DNA of 64,000 nt from the NCBI GenBank assembly GCA_034520625.1, contig JAXHNI010000009.1, positions 1-64,000 of the forward strand, written 5' to 3'. The notes under the pieces were generated by a model, which worked only from the letters and a program-made list of their open reading frames with translations, made no database searches and had not been told where the DNA came from. Positions 44,461 through 53,746 of this stretch are shown here, piece after piece. The stretch comes from JAANXG01 sp034520625. GTDB taxonomy: Bacteria > Pseudomonadota > Gammaproteobacteria > Arenicellales > JAANXG01. Numbering within the stretch: the stretch's first letter is position 1; every line of letters begins with the position of its first letter. Position numbers and translations under genes: made by a program.

Positions 44461-44478
44461 CCTGAATCCTTCCTGAAT
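44461..44478. promoter_or_regulatory. Direct repeat, probable response-regulator box of the cop locus
   Basis: CCTGAAT occurs twice with an 11-bp period in the divergent region between the cupredoxin gene and the response regulator. OmpR-type regulators bind such tandem repeats one helical turn apart. The location suits control of both transcripts. Confidence 0.5.
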
Positions 44479-44555
44479 TTTCCGACGACCACCTTTCGGG
44501 TTACATTCGGAAATCGACCCGGCCCTTCAATCGACTCCGAAACGCAGGAACGTCC

Positions 44556-45221
44556 ATGCGCTTGCTTCTGGTGGAAGACGACACCCTCATCGCGGAAACC
44601 CTGAACCGGCAGCTCACCGCCGCCGGTTTTACCGTCGATGAAGCGCGCACCTCGGAGCAGGCGAAGCAGCTCGGCGGGCAGGAGGACTACCGGGCCGTGG
44701 TGCTGGACCTGGGGCTGCCCGACGGCAACGGGCTGGATGTCCTCAAAGGCTGGCGGGCCGGCAAGCTGACCATGCCGGTGCTGATCCTCACCGCCCGGGG
44801 TGACTGGCAGGACAAGGTGAACGGCCTCAAGGCCGGGGCGGACGATTACCTGGCCAAGCCGTTCCAGACCGAGGAACTGCTGGCAAGACTGAACGCCCTG
44901 ATTCGCCGCAGTGAAGGCCGGGTGGAGGCGAAGCTGACCGCCGGCGGCTTCGAGCTGGACGAATACCGCCAGTGCCTGCAAACCCCCAACGGCGTGGAGC
45001 ACGCCCTGACCGGCACCGAGTTCCGCCTGTTGCGTTGCCTGATGAGCCGTCCCGGCCAGCTTTTCTCCAAGGAGCAGTTGCGGGAGCAGCTCTACAACCT
45101 CAACGACAGCCCCAGCGACAATACCATCGAGGCCTATGTGCGCCGGCTGCGGCGAATCGCCGGGGCCGGGACCATCATCACCCGGCGCGGCCAGGGGTAT
45201 GTCTTCCATGCCATGGATTGA
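44556..45221 (+). CDS. OmpR-family response regulator of the copper locus
   Basis: A 221-residue regulator: receiver domain with acidic pair VEDDTLIAE, phosphoacceptor in AVVLDLGLPDGNG (Asp 51), Thr and Lys in ILTARG and YLAKPF; winged-helix DNA-binding domain with LTGTEFRLLRCLMSRPGQLF and NTIEAYVRRLRRI. It most resembles the PmrA/QseB/CopR group. Divergent from the cop operon and overlapping the kinase by 14 bp. It presumably activates cop transcription under metal stress, probably from the repeat at 44461. Intact. Confidence 0.9.
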   Translation: MRLLLVEDDTLIAETLNRQLTAAGFTVDEARTSEQAKQLGGQEDYRAVVLDLGLPDGNGLDVLKGWRAGKLTMPVLILTARGDWQDKVNGLKAGADDYLAKPFQTEELLARLNALIRRSEGRVEAKLTAGGFELDEYRQCLQTPNGVEHALTGTEFRLLRCLMSRPGQLFSKEQLREQLYNLNDSPSDNTIEAYVRRLRRIAGAGTIITRRGQGYVFHAMD

Positions 45222-46572
45222 CCCCCGGCGCTCAATCCGCAAAAGCCTGCTCACCCTGTTGCTGCCCGCCGCCATCGCCCTGATGGCGGCGGCCTGGATC
45301 GTCCACGACCTGTTGCTGGAACGCATGGCCCGGGAATTCGTCGAAGACCGGCTGCAGGACGAAGTGGCTTTCCTGGAGCATCAGCTGCGAGCGTCCGGTC
45401 CGGACGAGATTCGCGGCATCGCCGAGGGGGATTATTTCGAGGAAGTCTTTCATCATGCCTTTGCATTGCGCACCGGCAGCCAGGTTCACAGCTCCCCGGC
45501 CCGGTGGTCGGCAGCGCTCGAGCCCTTGCTGGACGAGGCGGATACCGGCTTCGTCCGCGGAGCCAATCCGGATGCCGGAGCATCCACCGCCGACTTCCTG
45601 GCCTTCCGCAAGGCTCTGACCCTGAACGGCGAAACCGTGGTGATCGTGGTGGCGGAGGATCTGCGCAGCCTGCAGCAAAGCCAGCAGGAGCTGCACCTGT
45701 GGACTGCGGTGGTGTCCGCCATTCTGCTGGTGTTGCTGGTGCTGGCAATCTGGCTGGCCATCCGGCTGTCCCTGCGTTCCGTCGGCCGGCTTCAGCGCGG
45801 CCTGAAGGCCCTGCAAACCGGTGCGAGCAACCGGCTGGACGTCGACGCCCCGGCGGAGTTCGATCCCCTGATCAACCAGCTTAACCAGCTTCTGGACACC
45901 CTGGACCACAGGCTGGCCCGGTCCCGGGAAGCCCTGGCCAACCTCTCCCACAGCGTGAAGACACCGGTGTCCGCCATTCGCCAGGTGCTTGAAGACGACA
46001 CCCGCGCGCTGGACCCGGAGATGCGACAACAGCTCGCCCAGCGGCTGTCCGATATCGACCGGCAACTGGAAAGCGAGATGCGCCGCAGCCGGTTCGCCGG
46101 GCCCCAGGCGGGCAAAGGGGCGACTCCCGTCAGCCAGGCCCGGGATCTGCTGTGGATGCTGGGGCGGCTGCACCCGGACAAGAATTTCGAGCTGGAAACC
46201 GGGCTGGACGAGGATGCCCGCTGGCCGATCGAGGAACATGACCTGAATGAGATTCTGGGCAACCTGCTGGACAACGCCGGCAAGTGGACACGGCAAAGCG
46301 CGGTGTTGTCCCTGGCGGAAACCGGGGACCGGCTGATCATTACCATTGAAGACGACGGCCCGGGCGTGGACACCGGGGCGCTCCCGACGTTGGGCACCCG
46401 CGGCGTTCGACTGGATGAACAGGCCCCGGGCCACGGGCTGGGGCTGGCCATCGCCAGGGAGATCACCGAGCGCTATGGCGGCAGCCTGGCAATCAGCATC
46501 GGGGCGCCAGGCGGGCTCAGAGTGACGGCCTCGATACCCAGGGAACCGGAGAATGCAGGTTCGGCGCTTTAG
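45208..46572 (+). CDS. Sensor histidine kinase of the copper locus
   Basis: A 454-residue kinase: TM1 at about residues 11-33 (SLLTLLLPAAIALMAAAWIV), a 130-residue periplasmic sensor, TM2 at about 167-190 (AVVSAILLVLLVLAIWLAIR), HAMP, the H-box NLSHSVKTPVSAIRQ and an ATPase domain with NEILGNLLDNAGKW, EDDGPGVD and GHGLGLAIAREI. The start ATG at 45208 lies inside the regulator's last codons. The periplasmic part holds few His or Met residues, so copper sensing is inferred only from the neighbours. Intact. Confidence 0.9.
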   Translation: MPWIDPRRSIRKSLLTLLLPAAIALMAAAWIVHDLLLERMAREFVEDRLQDEVAFLEHQLRASGPDEIRGIAEGDYFEEVFHHAFALRTGSQVHSSPARWSAALEPLLDEADTGFVRGANPDAGASTADFLAFRKALTLNGETVVIVVAEDLRSLQQSQQELHLWTAVVSAILLVLLVLAIWLAIRLSLRSVGRLQRGLKALQTGASNRLDVDAPAEFDPLINQLNQLLDTLDHRLARSREALANLSHSVKTPVSAIRQVLEDDTRALDPEMRQQLAQRLSDIDRQLESEMRRSRFAGPQAGKGATPVSQARDLLWMLGRLHPDKNFELETGLDEDARWPIEEHDLNEILGNLLDNAGKWTRQSAVLSLAETGDRLIITIEDDGPGVDTGALPTLGTRGVRLDEQAPGHGLGLAIAREITERYGGSLAISIGAPGGLRVTASIPREPENAGSAL

Positions 46573-46620
46573 GTTGGGTGCGAGCCCGACTGGACACAAG
46601 TGTCGGGCTCGCGCCCGACC
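46572..46620. repeat. Family D palindrome, terminator-like
   Basis: GGTTGGGTGCGAGCCCGAC and GTCGGGCTCGCGCCCGACC pair imperfectly around TGGACACAAGT right at the kinase stop. Similar sequence lies at 53564-53620. It may end the regulator-kinase transcript. Confidence 0.65.
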
Positions 46621-46721
46621 TACAGAGGCATCGGCCCGCTGCCGGGACGCCGCCTCGCAGCGGCTAGCCGGGCCGGCGGAGACATCGAAGATAAAATGTT
46701 AATGAAGGTTGCAATAGAACC

Positions 46722-48239
46722 ATGACGACGATCGGCGAAGAAGATTTCATTCAAAGCATCGCGAACGCGCTGCAGTACATCTCCTACTACCATCCCAAGG
46801 ACTTCATCGACGCCCTGGCAGCGGCCCACGAGCGGGAGGAGAACCCCGCCGCGAAGGACGCCATGGCGCAGATCCTGGTGAACTCGCGCCTGTGCGCCGA
46901 GGGCCACCGGCCGGTCTGCCAGGACACCGGGATCGTGACGGTGTTTCTGCGCATCGGCATGAACGTGCGCTGGGATGCGTCCATGGGCGTGGAGGAAATG
47001 GTCAACGAGGGCGTGCGCCGCGCCTACAACCATCCGGACAACAAGCTGCGGGCGTCGATCCTGGCGGACCCGGCCGGGGCGCGGCGCAATACCGGCGACA
47101 ACACCCCGGCGGTGGTCCACATGGAGGTGGTCCCCGGCGACCGGGTGGACGTGAAGCTGGGCGCCAAGGGCGGCGGCTCGGAGGCCAAGGCGCGCTTCGC
47201 CATGCTCAATCCGTCCGACAGCCTGACGGACTGGGTGCTGGAGCAGGTGCCGAAGATGGGCGCCGGCTGGTGCCCGCCGGGCATCCTCGGCATCGGCATC
47301 GGCGGCACCGCCGAGCAGGCCATGCGGCTCGCCAAGGAAGCCTGCATGGAAACCATCGACATTCACGCGCTGCTTGAGCGCGGCGCGGCCACCACGGCGG
47401 AAGCCCTGCGCCTGGAGCTGTACGAGAAGGTCAACCAGCTCGGCATCGGTGCCCAGGGGCTCGGCGGCCTGACCACCGTGCTGGACGTGAAGGTCCGCGA
47501 CTTCCCCACCCACGCCGCAAACCTGCCGGTGGCGATCGTGCCCAACTGCGCCGCCACCCGCCACGCACACTTCGAGCTGGACGGCAGCGGACCGGCGGCG
47601 CTCGCGCCGCCGTCGTTGGCGGACTGGCCCGAGGTGGCGCTGGAAGCCGGCCCGGGCACCCGGCGCGTCAACCTGGATACGGTCACCGCGAACGACGTTC
47701 AAAGCTGGCGCTCGGGGGAGCGGCTGCTGCTGTCCGGGCGCCTGCTCACCGGTCGAGATGCCGCCCACAAGCGCATCCGCGACATGCTCGAGCGCGGCGA
47801 GACCCTGCCGGTGGATTTCACGGGCCGGTTCATCTACTACGTGGGCCCGGTGGACCCGGTGCGCGACGAGGTGATCGGCCCGGCCGGGCCCACCACCGCC
47901 ACCCGTATGGACAAGTTCACCGACCTGATGCTGGGGCGTACCGGCCTGCTCGGCATGATCGGCAAGGCCGAGCGCGGGCCGGCGGCGGTCGAAACCATCC
48001 GGCGCCATCGCGCCGTGTACCTGATCGCCGTCGGCGGCGCCGCCTACCTGGTCGCCAGGTCGATCCGAAAATCCCGGGTGCTGGCCTTCGAGGATCTGGG
48101 CATGGAGGCGATCCACGAGTTCGAGGTCGAGGACATGCCGGTCACCGTGGCGGTGGATACCGCCGGCGAGTCCATCCACGAAAGCGGCCCGCGGCAGTGG
48201 CGCGGGCGGATCGGCGGGATACCCGTGGAAGTGACGTGA
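46722..48239 (+). CDS. fumA: Class I (iron-sulfur) fumarate hydratase
   Basis: A 505-residue class I fumarase that reversibly hydrates fumarate to malate in the TCA cycle. The three cysteines that hold the 4Fe-4S cluster sit in RPVCQDTGIVTVFLR, GWCPPGILGIGIGGTAEQA and VPNCAATRHAHF. The C-terminal domain has DFTGRFIYYVGPVDPV, GPTTATRMDKFTDLML and GMIGKAERG. It is encoded alone, with family D upstream and a short family C hairpin immediately downstream. Length and motifs are normal. Intact. Confidence 0.95.
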   Translation: MTTIGEEDFIQSIANALQYISYYHPKDFIDALAAAHEREENPAAKDAMAQILVNSRLCAEGHRPVCQDTGIVTVFLRIGMNVRWDASMGVEEMVNEGVRRAYNHPDNKLRASILADPAGARRNTGDNTPAVVHMEVVPGDRVDVKLGAKGGGSEAKARFAMLNPSDSLTDWVLEQVPKMGAGWCPPGILGIGIGGTAEQAMRLAKEACMETIDIHALLERGAATTAEALRLELYEKVNQLGIGAQGLGGLTTVLDVKVRDFPTHAANLPVAIVPNCAATRHAHFELDGSGPAALAPPSLADWPEVALEAGPGTRRVNLDTVTANDVQSWRSGERLLLSGRLLTGRDAAHKRIRDMLERGETLPVDFTGRFIYYVGPVDPVRDEVIGPAGPTTATRMDKFTDLMLGRTGLLGMIGKAERGPAAVETIRRHRAVYLIAVGGAAYLVARSIRKSRVLAFEDLGMEAIHEFEVEDMPVTVAVDTAGESIHESGPRQWRGRIGGIPVEVT

Positions 48240-48242
48240 ATA

Positions 48243-48268
48243 GAAATGGGGTCTGTCCCCGTTTTTAT
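48243..48268 (+). terminator. Family C hairpin, probable fumarase terminator
   Basis: AAATGGGGTCTGTCCCCGTT followed by TTTATTGATT begins 4 bp after the fumarase stop. The short GGGG/CCCC stem with a T-tract fits an intrinsic terminator; the same sequence is at 41396. Confidence 0.6.
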
Positions 48269-48271
48269 TGA

Positions 48272-48604
48272 TTGACACCAATGCAGGACTGTGTTAATTT
48301 TTTAGAGACCATCGCTAAATTCACGCATAACCGCCGATCGGTTATTGTTCGTCAGAGGTTACCTCTGACCGACGAACAGCGGGAACAGATCAAGCATCAT
48401 TTTCCGAAAGAGACCCTGCCCGCCGGTCGCAGTGGTCGTAAGCCAACCCTCTCCCGTGAAGTCCCGGATACTGTCCTTTCGATATTGCTGCCGCACTGCA
48501 ACCCAAACCACAAAAACGGCCTTTGGTCGGCATATTGCTGGACTTGGCCAATGAGCTTCGAGTTCAGTAAGCATTGGACGAATCCGAAAGCTCTGGAGTT
48601 TTGA
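48272..48604 (+). pseudogene. IS5-type transposase fragment
   Basis: The open stretch contains PLTDEQREQIKHHFPKETLP, then GRSGRKPTLSREVPDTVLSI and LLPHCNPNHKNG, which follows the N-terminal DUF4096-like region of IS5-family transposases, but with an internal deletion where the WxxLP segment should be. The catalytic DDE part is absent. It is an insertion-sequence relic between fumarase and the Tat-exported protein. Confidence 0.6.
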
Positions 48605-48642
48605 GATAAGTTCTAGTCGCAAAAAGCAAATTAGGAGGATGT

Positions 48643-49173
48643 ATGAAGAAAAACTCACGACGAAACGTACTGACAGGGCTTGCGATCGCAACCCCTGTGT
48701 TGTGGGCGCGTCCAATAGTGCAATCCGTGTTCCTGCCCGCTCACGCACAGACAAGCGAGGTGTCCCCGGATCCGGCCATCCGATGCCAGATTGAGGGCGA
48801 AGGCGATCATCTGGACTCTCAAGAAGACCCGACTGGAGCGCTAAAGGACCAAGTCGTCGTCAATCTTCAGATTGATGGCGTCAACGACATTAACGACATT
48901 GTTGATGGTGAGTCGTACATGATCACCTACGAAGCCATCTACACCACAGATTCGACTGCTCCCGGGGATGCGGGTTACAATACGACCGATAATTTTAGCG
49001 GGATGGTCACAGCACAAAACGATGGCGAGGAAGTAGTGTTTGTGATTTCTCAAAACCCTCTCCCGGAGGGGACCGGCCTCACGAATATCGAGTACGACCT
49101 GGACGATGATCAATGGACATGGAGCCCACTGCCACACAATTACTCTGAAGTATCCTCTTCGTGTAACTTCTAA
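48643..49173 (+). CDS. Small Tat-exported protein of unknown function
   Basis: A 176-residue protein with a twin-arginine signal (KKNSRRNVLTGLAIATPVLW, then LPAHA before the mature part at about residue 37). The mature 140 residues are acidic (QIEGEGDHLDSQEDPTGALK, NDINDIVDGESYMITYEAIY) with two cysteines (CQIEG and SSCNF) that could form a disulfide, and a predicted beta-sandwich look. I do not recognise the fold. A good ribosome site AGGAGG precedes the ATG. The base composition is lower in GC than the neighbours, and with the IS fragment upstream this suggests transfer. Followed at once by a family A repeat. Confidence 0.75.
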   Translation: MKKNSRRNVLTGLAIATPVLWARPIVQSVFLPAHAQTSEVSPDPAIRCQIEGEGDHLDSQEDPTGALKDQVVVNLQIDGVNDINDIVDGESYMITYEAIYTTDSTAPGDAGYNTTDNFSGMVTAQNDGEEVVFVISQNPLPEGTGLTNIEYDLDDDQWTWSPLPHNYSEVSSSCNF

Positions 49174-49174
49174 T

Positions 49175-49228
49175 GCGAAAAAGGGGACGGCGGGACTATT
49201 CTTTAATCCCTCCGTCCCCTTTTTTCGC
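49175..49228. repeat. Family A palindromic repeat
   Basis: GCGAAAAAGGGGACGGCGGG and CCCTCCGTCCCCTTTTTTCG flank ACTATTCTTTAAT. It lies between two converging genes and also encodes the last residues of the EamA protein (KRGRRD). Confidence 0.85.
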
Positions 49229-50153
49229 TTTTTTCGGCGGCGGGACGCCGCCAACCGAGGACCCTGCCGTCGATAGCAGCCAGGCCGAGTCCGATGAGGA
49301 GCATGCCGGCGAAATGCCGGGGCTGCAGGGTCTCGTCGAGGAGGGTTACACCCAGCAGTACCGCGCTGACGGGAATCAGGAACGTCACCAGCAGGATATT
49401 GGTCGCGCCCGACGAGCCCAGGATGCGGAAGTAGATGATGTAGGCCACGGCCGTGGACAGCACGGCCAGGCCCACGACCGCGCCCCACACCCCGGCGCCC
49501 GGCATCGCCAGCGTCCACGGCCGGTCCACCAGCAGCGCCAGCGGCAGCAGCATCACCGTCGAGGCGCTCACCTGGCCGGCGGCAGTGACATGCGGCCTGA
49601 TGCCGAGGTCGCGGAAACGCCGGCCGAACACCGCTCCGAAGGCATAGGACAGGGATGCACCGAGGATCGCCAGCTGCGCCAGCACGTGGGTGCCCAGGCC
49701 GCGCAGCGCACCGGGGCCGATGATCACCGCGACCCCGGCGATGCCCAGCAGGATCCCGGCGATGCGCCCGGGGGTCATACGCTCGTCCTTCGTCAGCCAG
49801 TGCGCCACCAGGATCGAGAACAGCGGCGTGGTGGCGTTGAGGATCGAGGCCAGCCCGCTGGCGATGTGGGTCTGGCCCCAGATGATCAGGCTGAAGGGAA
49901 TGAGGTTGTTGATGAAGCCCATACCGAAGAACGCCAGCCATACGCCCCGGTCCGCCGGCAGGCGCAGGCCGAGCGCCAGCAGGACCAGGTTCAGCACGAC
50001 GGCGGCCACACCCACCCGCAGCACGGCGATGGTGAACGGCGGCAGCCCGGTCACCGCCACCCCCACGAAGAAGAACGAGCCGCCCCACAGCATCGAGAGC
50101 GCGATAAGCAGCGACCACTCCGCCGGCCCCATGGACCTGTTGACAGCTGTCAT
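49203..50153 (-). CDS. EamA/DMT-family transporter
   Basis: A 316-residue inner-membrane protein with ten hydrophobic segments in two EamA halves (LLIALSMLWGGSFFFVGVAV, then IPFSLIIWGQTHIASGLASI; second half LAILGASLSYAFGAVFGRRF, TNILLVTFLIPVSAVLLGVT). Such proteins export metabolites such as amino acids or nucleotides. The reading frame runs into the family A repeat, whose sequence supplies the stop and the tail EKSEKRGRRD, so the original C-terminus was probably a few residues different. Otherwise intact. Confidence 0.88.
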   Translation of the reverse strand: MTAVNRSMGPAEWSLLIALSMLWGGSFFFVGVAVTGLPPFTIAVLRVGVAAVVLNLVLLALGLRLPADRGVWLAFFGMGFINNLIPFSLIIWGQTHIASGLASILNATTPLFSILVAHWLTKDERMTPGRIAGILLGIAGVAVIIGPGALRGLGTHVLAQLAILGASLSYAFGAVFGRRFRDLGIRPHVTAAGQVSASTVMLLPLALLVDRPWTLAMPGAGVWGAVVGLAVLSTAVAYIIYFRILGSSGATNILLVTFLIPVSAVLLGVTLLDETLQPRHFAGMLLIGLGLAAIDGRVLGWRRPAAEKSEKRGRRD

Positions 50154-50239
50154 TCGTTGATATCCCGGGAATCGAAGGCCGGGAAGTGTACCGCTATCCT
50201 TTGCGGGAACAATCCGGTTCTTGCCACCCGATCAAGGAA

Positions 50240-50312
50240 TCAATGGGGTCAGACTCGATTGATCCTGTCAGCGGTTGTAGCTTGAAATATCAATCGAGTC
50301 TGACCCCATTGA
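50240..50312. repeat. Family B palindromic repeat
   Basis: TCAATGGGGTCAGACTCGAT (and TG) and its perfect reverse complement flank a 29-base spacer (GCGGTTGTAGCTTGAAATAT in it, the reverse complement type of the spacer at 40651). It lies between the EamA start and the end of the UvrD/RecB-like gene. Confidence 0.88.
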
Positions 50313-50322
50313 TCTCATTGAT

Positions 50323-53300
50323 CTAGGCTGGGGTTATCGCAATCTCTGCGCGCCGAACCCAGTTGATACCGAGGCCTTGCACATTCTTCCCGGCGTCCGA
50401 CAGCACCGCCGCGTAGGCGTCAAGCTGCGGCAGGTAGTACTCGAATGCGGCGGCGGGGTCGTCGATGCGGTCGGATTTGTGGTCGATGATCCAGACGCCG
50501 TCCACGGTTTCGATGACCAGGTCGGCAGTGCCGGAGACCACGGAGCCACTGGCGTCCAGACCGAGGAGCGGCAGCTCGCGTTCGATGCGCTGGATGGTGA
50601 AACGTGCTTCCAGCCAGCGGTAGAACCGGGCCGCACTTGCCGCGATCTGTTCGGCGGCCCGTCGCTCGACAACGGCGTCGGCGCGGCGCGCCAGTCTGTC
50701 GATCTGGTCCGCGTCCGGGCTCGGCAGCTCGAAGCAGTGATGCAGGAAGGTGCCGAGGTCCGCGCCGGTAATACCCACGTCCAGGTCCAGGCTGTCCCCG
50801 TAGCGTTCGACGGCCGGCCGATGTCCCGTTGTTCCGGGTTGACCCGCGTCGAAACCTGACGGCGTAATGCTGTCCGGGGTGAGCAGCGCCGGAGGCTGTC
50901 CCGGACGAATGGCCCGGCGGCCGGTGACGGGCAGCGCGATGGCGTCGGCCTCCGCGCCCGGTGCCGCGGGCGGCTCCTTGTCGCCGAGCGTGATCCGGCA
51001 GGGGAACGACTGGTCGCCGGCAATCATGACACCGTCGCCCAGGGCAAGGCCCGTCCGGCCGGTGAGGACAGACCAGTACGTCAGCTTATCCTTGCCTTCC
51101 AGATAGGATGGCCATTCGAGTACGAGCTTGTCGCGGGGGCGGGTCATGGCGACATAAAGCAGGCGGCGGGCCGCGGTGTCCTGTTCGCTGCGCAGGTTCT
51201 CGAGGAACTTCTCCTTCGTTTCCTCCGCGGCGAAGTCCGGCGTGTACTCGATGCGGGCGGTGTCGAGAAGCCCGGCGAGGTCGTTGAAGTCCGTGTAGCC
51301 GAGGGCCAGGTTGGGCACCCTGGGCTTGATATCGCGGTCCAGGCCGCAGACGGCGACGACGGGCCATTCGCGGCCCTTGGCGCTGTGCCAGGTGACCAGC
51401 TCGATGGCGTCCTCGTCGATGACCCGCGGGTCCGGCTGGGTGTCCTTGTCCTTCCGGGTTACCTTGGCGGCGAGCCAGGCGAGAAAGCTCTGCACGCCGG
51501 CGCCGTGGTAGCCGCCGCTGGCCAGGGCCTCCCGGTTGGCGTCCATGAACTCACCGGCCTCGGCCTGCAGGCGCAGGAGGTTGGCGCGGGCCTGTTCGCC
51601 GTCCGGCCACCGGGACACTGTGTCGAACAGGTCCAGAGCGGCGAGGGTGTCGGCTACCAAGGCGTAGACGGTGCGGTCGGCGACGCCGGGGGCGAGGCTG
51701 TTCAGCCGAGTGAGCAACGGCTCGTCGATGCGGCCGTCGTCCATGAGCGCGGTCAGGGCCTGCTCCAGGCTGTTGCTGCCGAGCTCGGTGACGGCAAGGT
51801 ACAAGGCCGCGTGGCGATCGGCGGGGTTGGCGATGTACGCCAGCGCGTACCAGGTGATCTGCACGGCACGGGAGGTGAACCAGCCTTCCTCCTGCAGCCG
51901 GACGGGCAGGCCCTGTTCCCGCAGGACGGCGGCGTACTGGGCCAGCATGTCGTGGGTCTGGCCGAGCACGGCGATATCACCGCCGCGCAGCCGGCGCGGC
52001 TGTTTCGTGCGGCGGTCGATGACCTGTTCCGCGGGATCGTCCAGGAGCTGCTTCAGGCGCTCGCCGACCCAGGCGGCGCGGATCCTGTGCCAGCCCTTTC
52101 TGTTCGACTCGGGAAACGCCACGACCTCCAGCGGCTCGAGGGGGCTGTCCTCGGCCTGCGGGGCGAGCGGCACGTAGGCGTCGCCGAACAGTCCCGGGCC
52201 GACGGCGTTGATAAAGTGCATCAGGCGCGGCTGGGAACGCCAGTTGCGATCCAGCGGCGCGGCGCGGTCCGGGTGCTGATCGACGAGCGCCTCGAGCAGC
52301 CGCGGGTCGGCGCCCTGGAAGCCCATGATCGCCTGCTTGAGGTCGCCGACGATCAGGGCCGGCACGCCGGCTTCCCGGAGCTGCCACAGCAGGGCGAATT
52401 GGATGGGATTGGTGTCCTGGAACTCGTCCACCACCAGGCAGTCGATGCGCCCGGCCAGAGTCTCACGCACCTCGGGCCGCTTGCGCAGCAGGTCGCCGGC
52501 CATGGCGATCATGTCGCTGTAGTCCACCAGGCCCGCCTCCCGCTTGGCCCGGGCGTAGTGCACCAGCACGTCCTGGCCGGCGGCCAGCAGGGCTTCGATG
52601 TGGGCGGTTTCCTGGTCGAGCGGCCCCGGGTGGCGGGGCAAGCGGTTGGCGGCGTCTATCACCGCTTCGGCGAGCGCGTCGTAGCCGTCGGGCAGCTTCG
52701 TCCGGCTGTTGGACGTACGAAGGTGACGCAGGTTTCCCCACAGTTTCCAGTCGCTGACCACCCGTTCTTCGCTGCGGGCCGCGTGCAGATTGGCGAAATC
52801 GCGCTGTAAATCCTTGAACGCGGCCTGGGAGTTGCCGTGGTCGCGGGCCAGGTTGTCCGGAAATGCGTCCAGCAGTTTGCCCACCGCCCGGCGCAGGGCC
52901 GCCGTGAGCATGGCGCCGTCCTCCGTCTCGCCGTAGCGCTGCCGGACCCATTCGACCGCCTGGGCCGCGTAAGCGTCGCTTTCCGCGCGCCAGCCCGCGG
53001 CACGCAGCTTGGCAACGACGTCGAGCAGCACGTTGCGGAAGACTTCCTCGGCGCTGTTTCCGGAGTTGAAATCGTAGTGGTAGCCGTACCGGGCGAGATT
53101 GGCGGTCACCGGGTCGGCCTTGTCGGTGCGCGCCAGGGCCAGGCGGATGAGCGTGCTCTCCTCGTCCTCGTTCAGAAGGCGCGGCCGCGGCGAGAGACCG
53201 GCATCAAAAGCGAACTCGGTCAGCAGGCGCAGGCCGAAACCGTGAATGGTGGCGATGTAGGCCTCGTCGAGCTTGAGCGCATCCTCCGGGCGTCCGAGGC

Positions 53301-53484
53301 TCAGCAGCCTGGTACGGATCCGCTCGCGCAGCTCGGCGGCGGCGGCCTCTGTGAAAGTGACCGCTACGATACGCTCCGGGTCCACGCTGCCCTGCACCAC
53401 CCATTCACCGAGCTGGTGCTGGATGGTGTAAGTCTTACCCGAACCGGCGCCGGCGGGGACGATGGTGAGGGGCGACAGGCTCAT
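50323..53484 (-). CDS. UvrD-type helicase fused to a RecB-like nuclease (AddA-like)
   Basis: A 1,053-residue protein. Helicase motifs: I VPAGAGSGKTYTI (residues 9-20), Ia VTFTEAAAAELRERI, II CLVVDEFQDTNP, III VGDLKQAIMGFQGADPRLLE, IV region LDRNWRSQPRLM, V ELVTWHSAKGREWPVVAVCG, VI LLYVAMTRPRDKLVL. The C-terminus carries a PD-(D/E)XK nuclease: SGTADLVIETVDGVWIIDHK (Asp and the xxDHK pair). It is like AddA in layout, but no AddB or RecC gene is next to it. It should unwind and cut DNA ends for repair or defence. ATG start at 53484. Intact. Confidence 0.88.
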   Translation of the reverse strand: MSLSPLTIVPAGAGSGKTYTIQHQLGEWVVQGSVDPERIVAVTFTEAAAAELRERIRTRLLSLGRPEDALKLDEAYIATIHGFGLRLLTEFAFDAGLSPRPRLLNEDEESTLIRLALARTDKADPVTANLARYGYHYDFNSGNSAEEVFRNVLLDVVAKLRAAGWRAESDAYAAQAVEWVRQRYGETEDGAMLTAALRRAVGKLLDAFPDNLARDHGNSQAAFKDLQRDFANLHAARSEERVVSDWKLWGNLRHLRTSNSRTKLPDGYDALAEAVIDAANRLPRHPGPLDQETAHIEALLAAGQDVLVHYARAKREAGLVDYSDMIAMAGDLLRKRPEVRETLAGRIDCLVVDEFQDTNPIQFALLWQLREAGVPALIVGDLKQAIMGFQGADPRLLEALVDQHPDRAAPLDRNWRSQPRLMHFINAVGPGLFGDAYVPLAPQAEDSPLEPLEVVAFPESNRKGWHRIRAAWVGERLKQLLDDPAEQVIDRRTKQPRRLRGGDIAVLGQTHDMLAQYAAVLREQGLPVRLQEEGWFTSRAVQITWYALAYIANPADRHAALYLAVTELGSNSLEQALTALMDDGRIDEPLLTRLNSLAPGVADRTVYALVADTLAALDLFDTVSRWPDGEQARANLLRLQAEAGEFMDANREALASGGYHGAGVQSFLAWLAAKVTRKDKDTQPDPRVIDEDAIELVTWHSAKGREWPVVAVCGLDRDIKPRVPNLALGYTDFNDLAGLLDTARIEYTPDFAAEETKEKFLENLRSEQDTAARRLLYVAMTRPRDKLVLEWPSYLEGKDKLTYWSVLTGRTGLALGDGVMIAGDQSFPCRITLGDKEPPAAPGAEADAIALPVTGRRAIRPGQPPALLTPDSITPSGFDAGQPGTTGHRPAVERYGDSLDLDVGITGADLGTFLHHCFELPSPDADQIDRLARRADAVVERRAAEQIAASAARFYRWLEARFTIQRIERELPLLGLDASGSVVSGTADLVIETVDGVWIIDHKSDRIDDPAAAFEYYLPQLDAYAAVLSDAGKNVQGLGINWVRRAEIAITPA

Positions 53485-53535
53485 TGGGCGGGTCCGTCCA
53501 TGCGGGGAATGATAGACGAACAGGCAATGGGATGG

Positions 53536-53620
53536 GGCACAAAACGGGACGGAGGCGTTTGGCATCCGGTCGGGCGCAAGCTCGACTTGAAACAATTGTC
53601 GGGCTTGCGCCCGACCGGAT
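53536..53620. repeat. Family A half-repeat joined to a family D palindrome
   Basis: AAAACGGGACGGAGGCGTTT is half of family A. It is followed at 53564-53620 by ATCCGGTCGGGCGCAAGCTC paired with GGGCTTGCGCCCGACCGGAT around TTGAAACAATT (one mismatch). It lies in the gap between the helicase and the glutamine amidotransferase. Confidence 0.7.
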
Positions 53621-53746
53621 ACGGCGTATCGAAGGCAGCGTTTATGGGACAGTAGCGCCTGAGCCCCGTTTCCCGTGCGGGTTGATTGAATGTTTCAGGA
53701 GGCCCCGGGAGAATGCATGCCTCCTTTTTCGGAGAGCAGGCCGCCA

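Noticed and set aside
46620..48281. A 553-residue open frame on the minus strand
   Set aside because: Antisense to the fumarase gene, whose cluster-binding cysteines are clear.
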